NCBI RefSeq assembly: GCF_963259705.1
Contig: NC_081861.1
Coordinates: forward strand, 110,576,102 to 110,640,101
Reading direction: 5' to 3'
Length of the DNA stretch: 64,000 nt
From: Myotis daubentonii
Taxonomy: Eukaryota; Chordata; Mammalia; Chiroptera; Vespertilionidae
Below, piece after piece: positions 33,629 through 45,733 of the stretch. The notes beneath the pieces are model-generated. The model was not told the DNA's origin. It searched no databases and worked only from the letters and a program-made list of their open reading frames with translations. Position 1 is the first letter of the stretch; every line of letters starts with the position of its first letter. A program made the translations under genes and the position numbers.

Positions 33629-34710
33629 CCCTAGGAAATGTATTGGCAAATATACTGCTATGAGAGATGTCCAAGCTTTTGCTGCCTATGGTTTCTTCTA
33701 AGATTTTTTGGTTTTATGAATTACATTTAAGTCATTTTATCAATTTTAAATTGATTCTTATGTATGGTGTAAATTAGTGGTTTAGTTTCATTTTTTGCAC
33801 ATATCTATTCAATTCCCTCAACACCATTTATTGAAAAGACTATCTTTACTCCATTTTATGTTCTTGCCTCCTTTGTCAAATATTAATTGAGCATAATGGT
33901 TTGGGTCAATTTCTGGGGTCTTTGTTCTGTTCCATTGATCTATATGCCTGTTCCTGTGCCAGTATCAGGCCGTTTTGATTGCAGGGGCCCTGTAGTATAA
34001 ATTGATATCTGGTATTGCAATCCCTCCAACTATGTTCTTTCTCAGGAATGCTGCAGCTATTTAGCGTTTTTTTTGCATTCCATACAGATTTTTGGAGTGT
34101 GTATTCTAGATCTGTGAAATATGCCATTGGTATTTTAGTGGGGATTGCATTGAACCTATAGATTGCTTTGGGTAGTATGGACATTTTAATGATGTTGATT
34201 CTATCAATCCATGACCACTGGTTTATTTTTTCCTTTCTCTCTTTTTTCAACACCCTATAAATTTCCAAGTATAGGTCTTTTGCCTCCTTAGTTAATTTTA
34301 TTCCTAAATGTCTTATTTTTTTGTTGCAATGGTAAATGGAATTGCTTTCTTTTTAGTTTCTCTTTCTGAGAGTTCATTATTGGTGTATAAAAATGACAAT
34401 TTCTGCGTGTTAATATTGTATACTGCTAATTTTGCATTGTATCCTGCTACATTGCCGAATTCATTTATTAAATCTAGTAGTTTTTTGGCTGACTCTTTAG
34501 GATTTTCTATGTACAGTATCATCTCATCTGCGATAATGACAGCTTCACTTCCTCCTTTCAAATTTGGATGCTTGTTATTTTTTCTTCTTGTCTGATCACT
34601 GTGGCTAAGATTTCCAGTACTATGTTGAATGAGAGGGTTGCTTGTGGGATTGAAGACTGGTGTAGCCACTGTGGAAAACAGTATGGCGTTTCATCAAAAA
34701 GTTAAAAAAG

Positions 34711-34920
34711 GGCCCTAGTTGGTTTGGCTCAGTGGATAGAGCGTTGGCCTGCGAACTGAAGGGTCCTGGGATTGATTCCAGTCAAGGACACATGCCCCAG
34801 TCATGGGCTTGATCCCCAGTAGGCGGCATGCAGGAGGCAGCCGATCAATGATTCTCTCTCATCTATGATGTTTCTATCTCTCTCTCTCCTCTCCCTTCCT
34901 CTATGAAATAAAAAAAAAAG
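34711..34920 (+). repeat. Ves SINE nested in L1
   Basis: ggccctagttggtttggctc head, ggcggcatgcaggaggcagc, then an A tail. Flanked by aaaaagttaaaaaagg on both sides. Confidence 0.9.
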
Positions 34921-35789
34921 TTAAAAAAAGGAACTGCTATTTGACCTAGTAATCCCACTTCTGGGAATATATCCTAAGAAACCCAAAACACCAATGAGAA
35001 AGAATATATGCACCCCTATGTTCATAGCAGCACAATTTACAATACCTAAGATTTGGGAACAGCCTAAGCGCCTATCAGTATATGAGTGGATAAAAAATCT
35101 GTGGTACATCTACAGCATGTAATATTATGCAGCTGTCCAAAAGAAGAATCTCTTACCCTTTGAGACAGCATGGAGGGATCTGGAGAATATTATGCTAAGT
35201 GAAATAAACCAGTCAGAGAAAGATAAGCATCCCATGATCTCACTCATATGTAGAATCTAATGAACAAACTTAACTGATGAACAAAATAGATCCAGAGACA
35301 GAAGCATGAAACAGGTTGAGGCATCTCAGAGGGAAGGTATGGGTGGGTGTGGGTGGGGAGAGATTACCTGGGGAACTTAATATGCATTTATACATAGCTC
35401 ATGGACACAGGCAATAGTGTGGTGAAGGCCTGGGAGGGGTAGGTGCTAGGTGGAGGGGGTCAATGAAAAAAAAGGGGCACATCTGTAATGCTTTCAACAA
35501 TAAAGATACATTTTTTTTTCAAAAGCTTTACCGTATATTATTCACTTCTCTGTGGGATATTTAGAAGATCCAAACTTGAAAAATTGATGAAGAAAAACAT
35601 CACAAATCCTTTAAAAGAATATTTAGTTACTATTTGCCTTTCTAATTTCACTAGCTTTACTGAACTGTGAAAGTTTTATAGAAAAAAAAAAGAGTCTCAC
35701 CAGTGTTAAAAAACTTTCTGACTGCATTTCATGTTTTTCAATAAGATCATGGACTGATTTATTTTCTTACAAAACCTTCTTATTTCCAG

Positions 35790-35926
35790 GTTGGTTCTCA
35801 GTGCCATGTCTGATTATTTTGCTGCAATGTTTACTAATGATTTGCTTGAAGCCAAACAAGAAGAGGTCAAGATGGAAGGAGTTGATCCTAATGCACTTAA
35901 TTCCTTGGTGCAGTATGCTTACACAG
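35790..35926 (+). CDS. KLHL4: KLHL4 exon: BTB domain, middle
   Basis: 137 bp, acceptor tatttccag|g, donor acacag|gtaaat. The first base completes the split Arg codon, and the exon ends with one base of a Gly codon. It encodes [20 protein letters not shown], then [20 protein letters not shown] and QYAYTG, the central BTB helices and the A3-B4 region that contacts CUL3 in family members. The SDYFAAMFT and YAYTG motifs are family hallmarks. An old MIR SINE begins about 8 bp past the donor, and a twin-primed L1 fills most of the preceding intron. Confidence 0.95.
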
Positions 35927-35934
35927 GTAAATAC

Positions 35935-36085
35935 TTGGCATATATTAACTCAATTAATCCTTACAATAATACCATATTATATAACACATTATTATTATTC
36001 CTATTCTACAAGTTAAAAATTAAGAATAGACTACTTAAGTAACTTTTCTAAAGTAATAAGGGGCATAATCAGGATTTAAATTCAA
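35935..36085 (-). repeat. MIR-like SINE next to exon donor
   Basis: ttaactcaattaatccttac, tcctattctacaagttaaaa and cttaagtaacttttctaaag resemble the reverse MIR 3' half. Starts about 8 bp after the KLHL4 donor at 35926. Confidence 0.6.
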
Positions 36086-36151
36086 TATATTAATAAAAGA
36101 GCAAGAGTTAAGAAATATGATATTAAAAAATATGACCATAAGAGAATAGAG

Positions 36152-36153
36152 TG

Positions 36154-36232
<79 letters not shown>
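36152..36232 (+). repeat. (CT)n-(AT)n compound microsatellite
   Basis: About 18 ct units pass directly into about 20 at units. Confidence 0.97.
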
Positions 36233-36234
<2 letters not shown>

Positions 36235-36449
36235 ATATATTCTCATTTATAAAAATGAGACTATAAGTCAGACATTTTAACTGTACATTTGAAATATGTA
36301 CAATCTCTTCATTTGAAATATTTAAGTTATGTTTACTCAAATTATAAAACAGATATAACAGGATGTGTTTTGGGGCCAAATAGTATGTATGTATATATGT
36401 ATGTGTATTTATCTATGTATATAGTCATTCATTCATTCATTCATTCATT

Positions 36450-37690
36450 CTAACTTTATTGAGGAATAATTGACAAATTGTATATATTTAAATTTTTCAC
36501 TTTACAGTGTGATGATTTGAGGTATATATGATTATGAAGATCGAGATATTTAATGCATACATCATCTCAAATAGTTAACTCTTTTTGTGTGCAGTGAAGA
36601 CAGCTAAGATTCACTCTCAGCATGAACTACAGTCACCATGCTGTGCATTAGATCCCCAGAACTTTTATAACTGAAAGTTTGTATCATTTAACCAACATTT
36701 ACCTTGTCTAACTCTCACCCCTTGGCACCAACCAATTTACTTGCTTTTTCTATGAAATCAGCATTTTTTTATTCCACATACAAGTGATACTATGCTTTTT
36801 GTGTCTGGCTAGTTTCACTTAACATAATGTCCTCCAGTTCATCCATATTGTCACAAATGGCAATTTCCATATTTCTCATAGATGAATAATATTCCATTAT
36901 ATACAAACCTATTTACATATATACACATTTTCTTTATCAATTCATCTGTCAAAAGATGGGTTGTTTCCATACCTTGGCTCTTGTGAACAATGTTGCAATG
37001 AACATCAGAGTGCAGATATGTCTTCAAGATTCAATTTCCTTTCCTTTAGATATTTACCCAGGAGTGACATTTCTGGATCATACATAGTTCTATTTTTTAA
37101 AATATTTTAGGAACCTTCTTACTGTCTTCAATAATGCATGTATCAATTTAAATTCCCAGAAACAATACACGATTCCTTTTTATCCAAAGCCTCACCAATG
37201 TAGGTATCCCTTCTGTTTTTAATATTAGTCATCGTAACAGGTGTGAGGTGATATCTCATTGTAGTTTTGATTTGCATTTCCCTGATGACTAGTGATGTCC
37301 AGCACTTTTTCATGTTCCTATTGGCAATGTGTATGTCTTCTTTGAAAAAAATGTCAATTCATGTCTCTTGCCCATTTTTAGTTGGATTGATTTTGTGTTA
37401 TAGAAATGTATAAGTCTTTTACATATTTTGGACATTAACTCCATCTCATGTATATGTTTTGCAAACAGTTTACCTCATTCTATCGGTTGCTTTTTCCGTT
37501 TATTTTTTGTTTTCTTTGCTGTGTAGTTCCTTTTGTTTATTTTAGCTTTTTTTGCTTATGCTTTGGTGTCTTATCTAATAAATTATTGCCAACACCACTG
37601 TCAAGGAGCTTTTTTGTTACGCTTTCTTCTAAGAGTTTCACTTATTTAGAAATCAATATCCTAATATCTAAGCCAGATTTCAGTGTCTAT
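36450..37690 (-). repeat. Old L1 (L1MA/MB-like), antisense
   Basis: Starts at the 3' UTR (tttattgaggaataattgac) and runs through antisense ORF2 end (tggctagtttcacttaacat, aggtgtgaggtgatatctca, tatttgcttttt-like runs) to about 37690. Preceded by an (attc)n run at 36427-36450. Confidence 0.82.
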
Positions 37691-38759
37691 AGCAGGTGAA
37701 TCTTTAGGTTTGAAACAGAATAGTTCATACTTCTCTGGGTCTCATGAAATATAGGCAGGGCTCTTCCTTTAAAATCCAGGACAAGAAACAACACAAGACA
37801 ATCTGCTGATGGACTGGGCCCCTTTGTAACATATTTTAGAAGGTAACCCAAATATAAAGCATCTCATGGTATGTATTACTCTTTTCTTTATAGTTTTGCA
37901 ACATATAGAAACAATATTAAAGTATTTTACAAGGCCAGTTTATACAATTTATAAAATCCATATGAAATATCATTATTTATTACTTACCTATAACTTGGTT
38001 TAAGAAAAAAAGTGGAATTTAACTTATCAAAATAACATAACATTTGTAATAATTCATATAATATTTGCTCCAAAATAATACAGATATATCAATATAAATG
38101 AAATAGTTTAATTTCTCTGATTTCAGTTTTAAAGATTATTTATAGATATTTTTAAAATAGAGCCTATTTCTTATGCCTAACAAAATAATAATATAAGCAA
38201 AGCAATTCTTATTTTAAGGATTGTTGGCGACATTTTCTCTTTTTTCTTTTTCTTGAGACAGTATCAGATATCAATCCCAGGCATAATATTTAGGCCAAGT
38301 TATCCTTAGCTAATAAATACATGTGACAAAATGGCACATAAGCTCAATGTTCTTATGTACCAAGATGTTTTTTCACACAAGTGAGAGATACTTATAATGA
38401 CCAATTGTATTACCCCTATATAAGATTGCATTATACTCCTTAAGTCATAATATGAACAGTTTTTTATTTAAGATTTAGATGCAGGACTAAGATAAAGAAA
38501 TAAGTTGCTCTTCTTTGCAATGATAGTATTCACTGTTCATTTGCTACAGTGGTTTTTGATAATCTAGCCTAGCCTCTGTCAGCCATCTTATTAGAGTTTA
38601 TACAAACTCTCTTGTATATGTTGGCTTTAAATGATGGTTGCTGTACTCTTGAAAATATAGCCTCACTAATGAGAGAAAGTGAAAATTTCAACTAGCTAGC
38701 TTATTTGTGTCCTACTTTATGAGACATATAATCATTCTTTACTTTTTCAAACCATCTAG
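37691..38759. other. KLHL4 intron, nothing recognised
   Basis: AT-rich sequence without a recognised repeat up to the acceptor at 38759. Confidence 0.5.
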
Positions 38760-38956
38760 GTGTCCTGCAACTGAAAGAAGATACTATCGAAAGTTTGCTG
38801 GCTGCAGCTTGTCTCCTGCAACTGACTCAAGTTATTGACGTCTGCTCCAATTTTCTCATAAAGCAGCTCCATCCTTCAAACTGCTTAGGGATTCGATCAT
38901 TTGGAGATGCCCAGGGTTGTACAGAGCTCCTGAGTGTGGCACATAAATACACGATG
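38760..38956 (+). CDS. KLHL4: KLHL4 exon: end of BTB and start of BACK domain
   Basis: 197 bp, acceptor accatctag|g, donor acgatg|gtaaaa. It starts with two bases completing Gly and ends on a codon boundary after Met. It encodes [20 protein letters not shown], the end of the BTB, then [20 protein letters not shown] and [20 protein letters not shown], which lead into the BACK (BTB and C-terminal Kelch) helices. HPSNCLGIR is the classic BTB-BACK hinge. The CSNFLIKQ stretch favours KLHL4; KLHL1 and KLHL5 have CCHFLMK and CCKFLMK here, from memory. The flanking intron sequence is free of young insertions. Confidence 0.95.
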
Positions 38957-41390
38957 GTAAAATCAACTGATTCAAACTAATTTATAGTAATGTATTAACC
39001 CAATATCTAAGTTACTGATTTTTGCTGATATGTTTATGTATGTGTGTACATAAATATATATACCTATGTGTTTATAAACTTTTCACATAAATATTTTAGT
39101 GTGGGATGAAATTAAAAGGCAATATAAATTCATATAAATTACAAGTGACTTGCAAATAATAGACATTAGATTAAAATATGTGTCTGGTTGAGCTGTACTC
39201 AATCAAGTTTCTCGTTTTTGAAACTAAAAAAGGTTTACTTGAATCTCAAAGCCTGAAGAAATGAAAATATTGCCCCAAATTAAATTATACAAGTATATAT
39301 TTCAAGTCAAATCCACACTATTAAGAAAATATAATTTTTCTAATATTTTGCCCTATTAGAACTTTAATTTTTAAGTTTGTGCAAATTATGATTTATAATG
39401 AAAATATTCAATAAAGAAAAAATTAATGGATTAATACTGACTGGAATGCTTAAGAACTATAAAATAAGTAAATCAGACAATTCTATTGTATGGACTTTTT
39501 ATGTTTTAATGAAAACATATTTTGGTTAAAAGCAATTTGTAGTCCAATCCCTTAACTTAATTAATTTAAACCACCTCTCAATTCTATTAGTAATTATAAT
39601 AAATTGAATAAACACATTCTTATATGCTAATTCTTTGAAAGTTGCATGGGATAAGACTATGTTTATTCAGACAAGTGAAAGTGACATGAAAGATTGATCA
39701 TCTGTAGTGAGGCAAGAAAAAGTAGACATATGGTAAACATACTCTTACCATTATCAGGATACCAATTGCCTAATGTAAAGAAGAAAATCAACTTTTTAAC
39801 CTCTGAAGCAGGAAACAACATAATAGATGGATCTTTCTGTGACAATCAAACAATCAAAACATAAATATTTACAGCTAAGAAAATTGCCACAGTAAAAAAA
39901 AAAATAAACAAAGATTCAATACTAAAAGGCAAGTACATAAAAGTGAACAGTAGAGAAAGATATGCCTAAGAATAAGATAAAATTAACATTAAAATTTAGG
40001 ATTGAGATGCATATAAATGAAGATTATTTTTCTAGAGTTTTATACTGACCTTAAAAATTTCCAAAGTTCTAATATTTGAATTCTCTAAAAAATTATTGTA
40101 AAATTCCCCCCCTTGTCTTTCCATCTCTGGTCAACTTTGAAATATGAAGTTTCAAACATATTCCTGAAGCAATGGCATTATGTGGAGAATTATATTATAA
40201 TGGATTGGTGTTTTAACATATATCATTTAGTTATGCTATTTATATTACTATATCCTAAATATAGATACCACATAATTTATCAGAACAGCAATTATATAGT
40301 TTGAAGGTTAATCCTACCTTAAAAACCAAACATGGAAAACTTCCTGTTAAATTACTTAAATTCTTGAATTAAGTATTAGCAGCTTCCTGGCTGGTATCTT
40401 ACTTTTGCAGACAAAACACGTGCTGATAAACAGCTTGAATTATTTTTGTTGCTCAAAATCAACTTCTCTTCCTTTTCCTATTATGTGATTTTTAAAGCAG
40501 GATGTGCATAAAAACAATATTGTTCTCTCCTTTAAATCCTCTTCTTTAGCTATTTTAGTATATATTATAAATGGAGTAAAATTAGTAAAGCTCTTGTTAT
40601 AATAATGCTTTTATAATACTGTATTAATAGTATAAAAACACAAGTGATTTTAATGATTCAATTACAATTGTTTGAATCACAGAATATGTAAAACAAATTA
40701 ATCTCCCTAATGTGTATGGGCCCAACCCAGAAACGTCATCATAGACATATCCAGAATGTTCAGCCAAAAGTCTAGACATTCCCTGGTTCAGTCAAGTTGA
40801 TGCATAAAATTAACCACCATAATTATATAAACAGTAATCTACATTGATGACACATTCAGCAAGTATGCTAAATTTAGAACAATGTAAATGTAGATTTTTA
40901 AAAAAATGAATACCAAACCAAAGGTACAAAAATTATTCTTAAGAATGAGCAATGAAGAAAGTTTTGCCTTGAAATTAGAAGCAAATAATTCCAAAATAAA
41001 ACAACATAAAATTAATATTTAAGCTTAACTAAATGTTCTCTATAGTACTGTATATTCCAATGCCACATCTAGATAATTCAAACCAGTAAATTTATTTTTT
41101 ATTTACACTAATTACCTATATCACCAGGCTATTTTCAATGATCGCATCAGGCAGCCACTCTGAAGCTATAACAAAGTCTACCAAAAAAATCTAATTTCTA
41201 GATATATTTAAATATGACCATCATATAAACCATTTTAATCATTTCTTAACTTTCTCAGAGGCATAATTCAATTTTATTGACTGTATCTGACCCATATTAA
41301 CCATTGAGTGGGTTTAACCATTGTTTAAACCATTAACAATGAGCCAATTCATGGGAAGAAGTCAAATTATCAAATTAAGTGTTTGGAAGA
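38957..41390. other. KLHL4 intron, nothing recognised
   Basis: A long AT-rich tract with no young insertion. Short open frames (for example 39663-39845 and 40113-40304) show no domain. This is the largest repeat-poor block in the window. Confidence 0.5.
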
Positions 41391-41396
41391 AGTTGA

Positions 41397-42178
41397 TTCC
41401 AACCCTCATTGAATAACTTTGAGGGGTTCAAGACTTCATTGGAGGAAGTAGCTGGGGAAGTGGTGAAAAAGCAAGAGAACTAGAATTAGAAGTGGAGCCT
41501 GAAGATGTGATTGAATTGCTGCAGTCCTATGACAAGACTTCAATGAATAAGGAGTTGCTTCTTGTGAATGAGAAAAGAAAAGTGGTTTTGTGAGATGGAA
41601 TCTACTCCTGGTGAAGATGCTGTGAAGACTAAAAATAGTGAAGTGACAACAAATGATTTAGAATAGTACATAAACTTAGTGGATGAAGCAGCAGCAGGGA
41701 TTGAGAGAAATTATTCTAATTTTGAAGGAAGGTCTGTGGGTAAACTGCTAGCATATAGTATTGCACGCTACAGAAAAACCATTTGTAAAAAGAAGAATCA
41801 ATTAATTCATAAAACTTCAGTGTTTTCTTATTTTAAGAAATTTCTGTAGCCACTTAACCTTTAGCAGTTATCAGCCTGATCAATCAGCAGCCATCAACAT
41901 CAAGGCAAGACCCTGTACCAGCAAACATATTATTTCTCAAGGAAGGCTCAGGTGATGATTAGCATCTTTTAGCAATGAACTATTTTTAATTAAGGTATGT
42001 ACATTGTTTTTATAGACATAATGCTATTGCATACTTAATAGACTACAGTGTGGTTTAATATAACTTTTATATGCACTGAAAAACCAAAAAGTTTTTAATG
42101 ACTCGCTTTATTGTGATATTCAGCTCTTTGTGGTGGTCTGTAACTGAACCTGCAATATCTCCAAGATATGCCTATACT
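41397..42178 (+). mobile_element. Tigger3-like transposon remnant (3' part)
   Basis: Diverged Tigger transposase sequence in sense: ttgaggggttcaagacttca, gaactagaattagaagtgga, tggaatctactcctggtgaa, tcagcagccatcaacatcaa. It ends in the terminal-type ctgcaatatctccaagatat. Frames are broken by stops. The family number is from memory and less sure than the Tigger assignment. Confidence 0.7.
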
Positions 42179-42907
42179 TTGACATTTACTGCACAGGAGA
42201 CCAAACAATTCACACAGCCTGTTTTCTTATCAGAATAATTCGACTCCTCACAAGACCACATTGGTGATGACAATATTTTTTAAAGAAATCCATTAAGTTT
42301 GAAGTGTTATACGTGTGTAATGTATTAGTTGTAGGACTAGCTCCATTATTTTGCTATAGGTAAGACTTTTCAAACAAGGTCATCTGCTACATGTAAGGAC
42401 CTGAGTCTCTGAATTGCTTGCCTTAGTCACAAGAGGGAAGTTTGTCTAAATAGGCAAGTTAACTTGCATTTATGGTGTCAGAGATTCTTGATGGGTCTGT
42501 CAAACTTTATGGTTGTTGTATGGATAAGTTTGTTATTAGGGTAACTCAGTTCCACAATGACTAAACTCAGAGTGGAGCTGAAGAAGTGATAGATTTATCC
42601 AGTTCCCCCAGTTAATCAGAAGCTGTCTTAAACTGTTTCCAGAATATTTATTTATTGTAAAATGTAAATTACCAACTAGATATGTTTATCTTCATTTCAG
42701 AAGCATTTTTCATTGCATTTAAAAATTGAGATATTTATATATAATGTTAAAAGCAATCATTGTGTTGTTAAAGAAAAATACATAACATTATAAATCGGAA
42801 AAATATATAGTGGTGTTTCAATAAAAGAATATTGAAACACAGCTGCCTGAAATTTGATGCTTGACAAAATACAAGACAACACACTGAGAGAAGAGAAAAT
42901 TGAGGCA
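42179..42907. other. KLHL4 intron, nothing recognised
   Basis: AT-rich sequence with no recognised feature, ending at the Helitron insertion site A. Confidence 0.5.
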
Positions 42908-44388
42908 TCCTATCTAATAATAGAGAAACATGGTAATTAACCATAACTTCGCTACCCTTCCCATTGGCTAATCAGCGAGATATGCAAAATAACTGCCAAC
43001 CAAGATGGCGGCCGGCAGCCAGGCAGCTGAAGCGAACAGGAGGCTTGCTTGCTCCAGTGAAGGAGGAAGCCAAGGTTCCCCGCCTGTCGCTGCTGGGCTC
43101 TGAGCTGCAGTCTAAGAAACAATGTTGCAATTATAAAAGTTAAACAACCCCCATGCTTTCAGCCAGCCAGCAGAGCTGGAGTTGCAACATTGTTACAATT
43201 ATAGAACCCAAACAAACCAGATACCTGCTTTCAGCAGCTGAGATCTCAGAGCTGGAACCCAGCCTCAGAGCTAAAGCCAGCTCTCAGTTCCAGTGACAGC
43301 CATAGAAGGTAAATAAATCCCAGAATTAAAAAAGAAAAAGAAAAAAAGGAGAGGTTGGGAGCTTCAGTAGCCCGCCAGCCTGAAAACGGCCCTCAGCCCC
43401 TCACCCAGACTGGCCAGGCACCCCAGTGGGGACCCCCACCCTGAAGGGGGTGTGACCAGCTGCAAACAGCCATCATCCCCTCATCCAGGCTGGCCAGGCA
43501 CCGAAGCAGGACCCCCACCCTGAAGGGGGTGTGACCAGCTGCAAACAGCCATCAGCCCCTCATCCAGGTTGGCCAGGCACCCAAGTGGGACCCCCACCCT
43601 GATCTGGGACACCCTTCAGGGCAAACCAGCCACCCCCCACCCGTGCACCAGGCCTCTAGTCTATATAGTAAAAGGGTAATATGCCTCCCAACACTGGGAT
43701 AAGCGGAGCCACGAGGTTTCCCGAACCTGGGATCAGCAGAGCCGTGAGGCCTCATGCCCCAGGATCAGCAGAGCCGTGAGACCTCCCGGCCTGGGATCAG
43801 CAGAGCCTCCCAGGACCGGGATCAGTGGAGCCTCCCAGCACTGGGATCAGCGGAGCCGTGAGGCCTCCTGGCCCCTGGAGCAGCGTGACAGGGGGCAGCG
43901 TCCAAACCCCCTGATTGCCCTGTGGCTCTGTGTGTGCCAGGGGGCGGTGCCCCAACTTTCCTATCGGCCCTACTCTGTGCGTGACGGGGGAGGTCCCCAA
44001 CCCCCTGATTGGCCCTGCTCTATGGGTGACGGGGGAGCTCCCCAACCCCTGATGGGCCCTGCTCTGTGCATGAGAGGGGGCAGTGCCTGAACCCCCTGAT
44101 CGGCCCTACCCTGAGCGTGACTGGGGGTGGCATCGCAACCTCCCAATCTGCCCTGCTCTGTGCATGACAGGGGGTGGTGCCCCACCTCACCAATCAGCCC
44201 TGCTCTGAGCCAGACCAGGGTCTGCACCTAGGTATTGGGCCTGCCCTCTGCCACCCGGGGCCGGGCCTAAGCCAGCAGGTCATTATCTCCCGAAGGGTCC
44301 CAGACTGTGAGAGGGCACAAGTGGGGCTTAGGGACACCGTCCCCCCGCCCCCCGCCAGTGCACAAATTTTTGTGCACCAGGCCTCTAG
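42908..44388 (+). mobile_element. Composite HeliBat-type Helitron, copy 4
   Basis: 1481 bp, A|TCCTATCTAATAATAG...CTAG|T. The internal junction is the clearest of the family: cgtgcaccaggcctctag (ends 43659) directly followed by tctatatagtaaaaggg, with no host T between. CCAAT-like at 42960 and YY1-like ccaagatggcggccgg near 43002. It has about six 34-bp units (43690-43880) and six or so ~48-bp units (43880-44180), then the true hairpin gtgcacaaatttttgtgcac. Confidence 0.9.
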
Positions 44389-44962
44389 TATTATATAAAA
44401 ATTGAAAGATAATTTCATCCCACTTCCCCTCCCCCCTAAAAAAACATGGGAGACCCTTTTATATTATTTGGAAACTGCAGATTGTTATCCATTCTAAAAG
44501 ATGCCTTTGCCTTGGTAAATATATGACCATGCTTTTCCATAGGAGAAAATATTTTTTCATCAATCTTTTGTTTCACCTCAGAGAAATTCAGTGGGTTGTT
44601 TTCTGTGTTGACAGACAGACCTACCTCTCCCAAGCATCCAAAAAGCCTCCAACTTGAAAATTTTCAGCCTTTCTTTTAAGGTTTTTGGCTAAAGACCAAT
44701 AGACCAGTGTGACATCAGTCATTTCTGGAGTTATAAGCTGTTGTGACCTACAACAGCTGAAAGAGAAAAGCACTCTTATCAACTTGGATACTGTCCATAT
44801 GAACTCTGAAGTGGTTAGGGCCTTTCCTGGGTTCTTAAATAATTTCAAGTAGAAGCATTTGGCTCCTCAACTTCAGAAGCCTCCTGCATGCCCCTTGCCA
44901 TAGGCAGCAATAGCACCTGTGAGTTTTAAATGCATCGCTCTCTTTCTCTCTACACCTCCCCC

Positions 44963-44964
<2 letters not shown>
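44389..44964. other. KLHL4 intron, nothing recognised
   Basis: No repeat recognised. Two minus-strand open frames have no domain. Confidence 0.5.

Positions 44965-45014
<50 letters not shown>
44965..45014 (+). repeat. (CA)n microsatellite
   Basis: About 25 ca units, near-perfect. Confidence 0.98.
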
Positions 45015-45016
<2 letters not shown>

Positions 45017-45094
45017 GCATGTGCGCCTTTTGTGAAATTTCGAAAAGTGAAATTCTTTGATATGCTTATTTTGTTAAGAAGTTTCTAAAGAGCT

Positions 45095-45471
45095 TTAGCT
45101 GGTTGATCTCTTCCGCCCACCCACCCCCCGCCCCAACCCTCCCTGGCCTTCCCGCTGTAGTTTGACAATCTGTTCAGTGCTGCTTTGCCTCTGTATCTAT
45201 TTTTGTTCATCTGTTTATAATGCTCTTTACAAAATTTTTTTTAAAAAAAAGAGCCTTAGCTGGTTTGGCTCATGGACAGAGCATCAGCCTGCGGACTAAA
45301 GGGTCCCAGGTTTGATTCCGGCCAAGGGCACATGCCCAGGTTGCAGGCTCAATCCCCAGTAGGGGGCGTGCAGGAGGCAGCCGATCAATGATTCTCTCTC
45401 ATCATTGATGTTTCTGTCTCTCCCTCTCTCTTCCCCTCTGAAATCAATAAATTTAAAAAAATATTTTAAAA
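45095..45471. repeat. Composite L1 3' UTR / Ves insertion with flanking duplication
   Basis: 45095-45235 is mainly antisense L1 3' UTR (ggccttcccgctgtagtttg), apparently preceded by a few bases of Ves head (agctggtt). 45252-45471 is a complete sense Ves SINE (ccttagctggtttggctcat). Both together are bracketed by aagaagtttctaaagag (about 45078-45094) and aagaagtttctaaagaa (about 45473-45489). That suggests one insertion event or a SINE inserted into a recent L1 fragment. Confidence 0.75.
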
Positions 45472-45520
45472 AAGAAGTTTCTAAAGAACAAAGTTTCAGT
45501 AGATGACCTCTCTTTTCTAG

Positions 45521-45733
45521 GAACACTTCATCGATGTAATAAAGAACCAAGAATTCCTCCTGCTTCCAGCTAATGAAATCTCCAAACTTCTGTGCAGTGA
45601 CGATATTAACGTGCCTGATGAAGAAACCATTTTCCATGCTCTGATGGACTGGGTGGGGCATGATGTGCAGGCTAGGCAACAAGAACTATCCAGGCTGCTT
45701 ACTTACATCAGACTGCCATTACTTCCACCACAG
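45521..45733 (+). CDS. KLHL4: KLHL4 exon: BACK domain
   Basis: 213 bp, exactly 71 codons, phase 0 at both ends, acceptor tcttttctag, donor cag|gtatga. It encodes [40 protein letters not shown] and [20 protein letters not shown] ending in a [10 protein letters not shown] stretch. This is the core BACK helical bundle that positions the Kelch propeller relative to CUL3. The acidic DDINVPDEE loop and the RLPLLPP motif are conserved. A composite L1/Ves insertion with target-site duplications ends 31 bp before the acceptor, leaving a short native tract with a possible branch-point A in agatgac. Confidence 0.95.

Larger units (their letters stand above)
33143..35520. repeat. Twin-primed (5'-inverted) L1 between KLHL4 exons
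   Basis: 33143 to about 34645 is antisense ORF2; about 34650-35515 is sense ORF2 end plus 3' UTR. The pair is flanked by aacctttaccgtatgt (33127-33142) and a near copy aagctttaccgtatat (35523-35538). This arrangement is the signature of twin priming. A hAT MITE (33418-33628) and a Ves SINE (34711-34920) are nested. All coding frames are broken. Confidence 0.82.
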
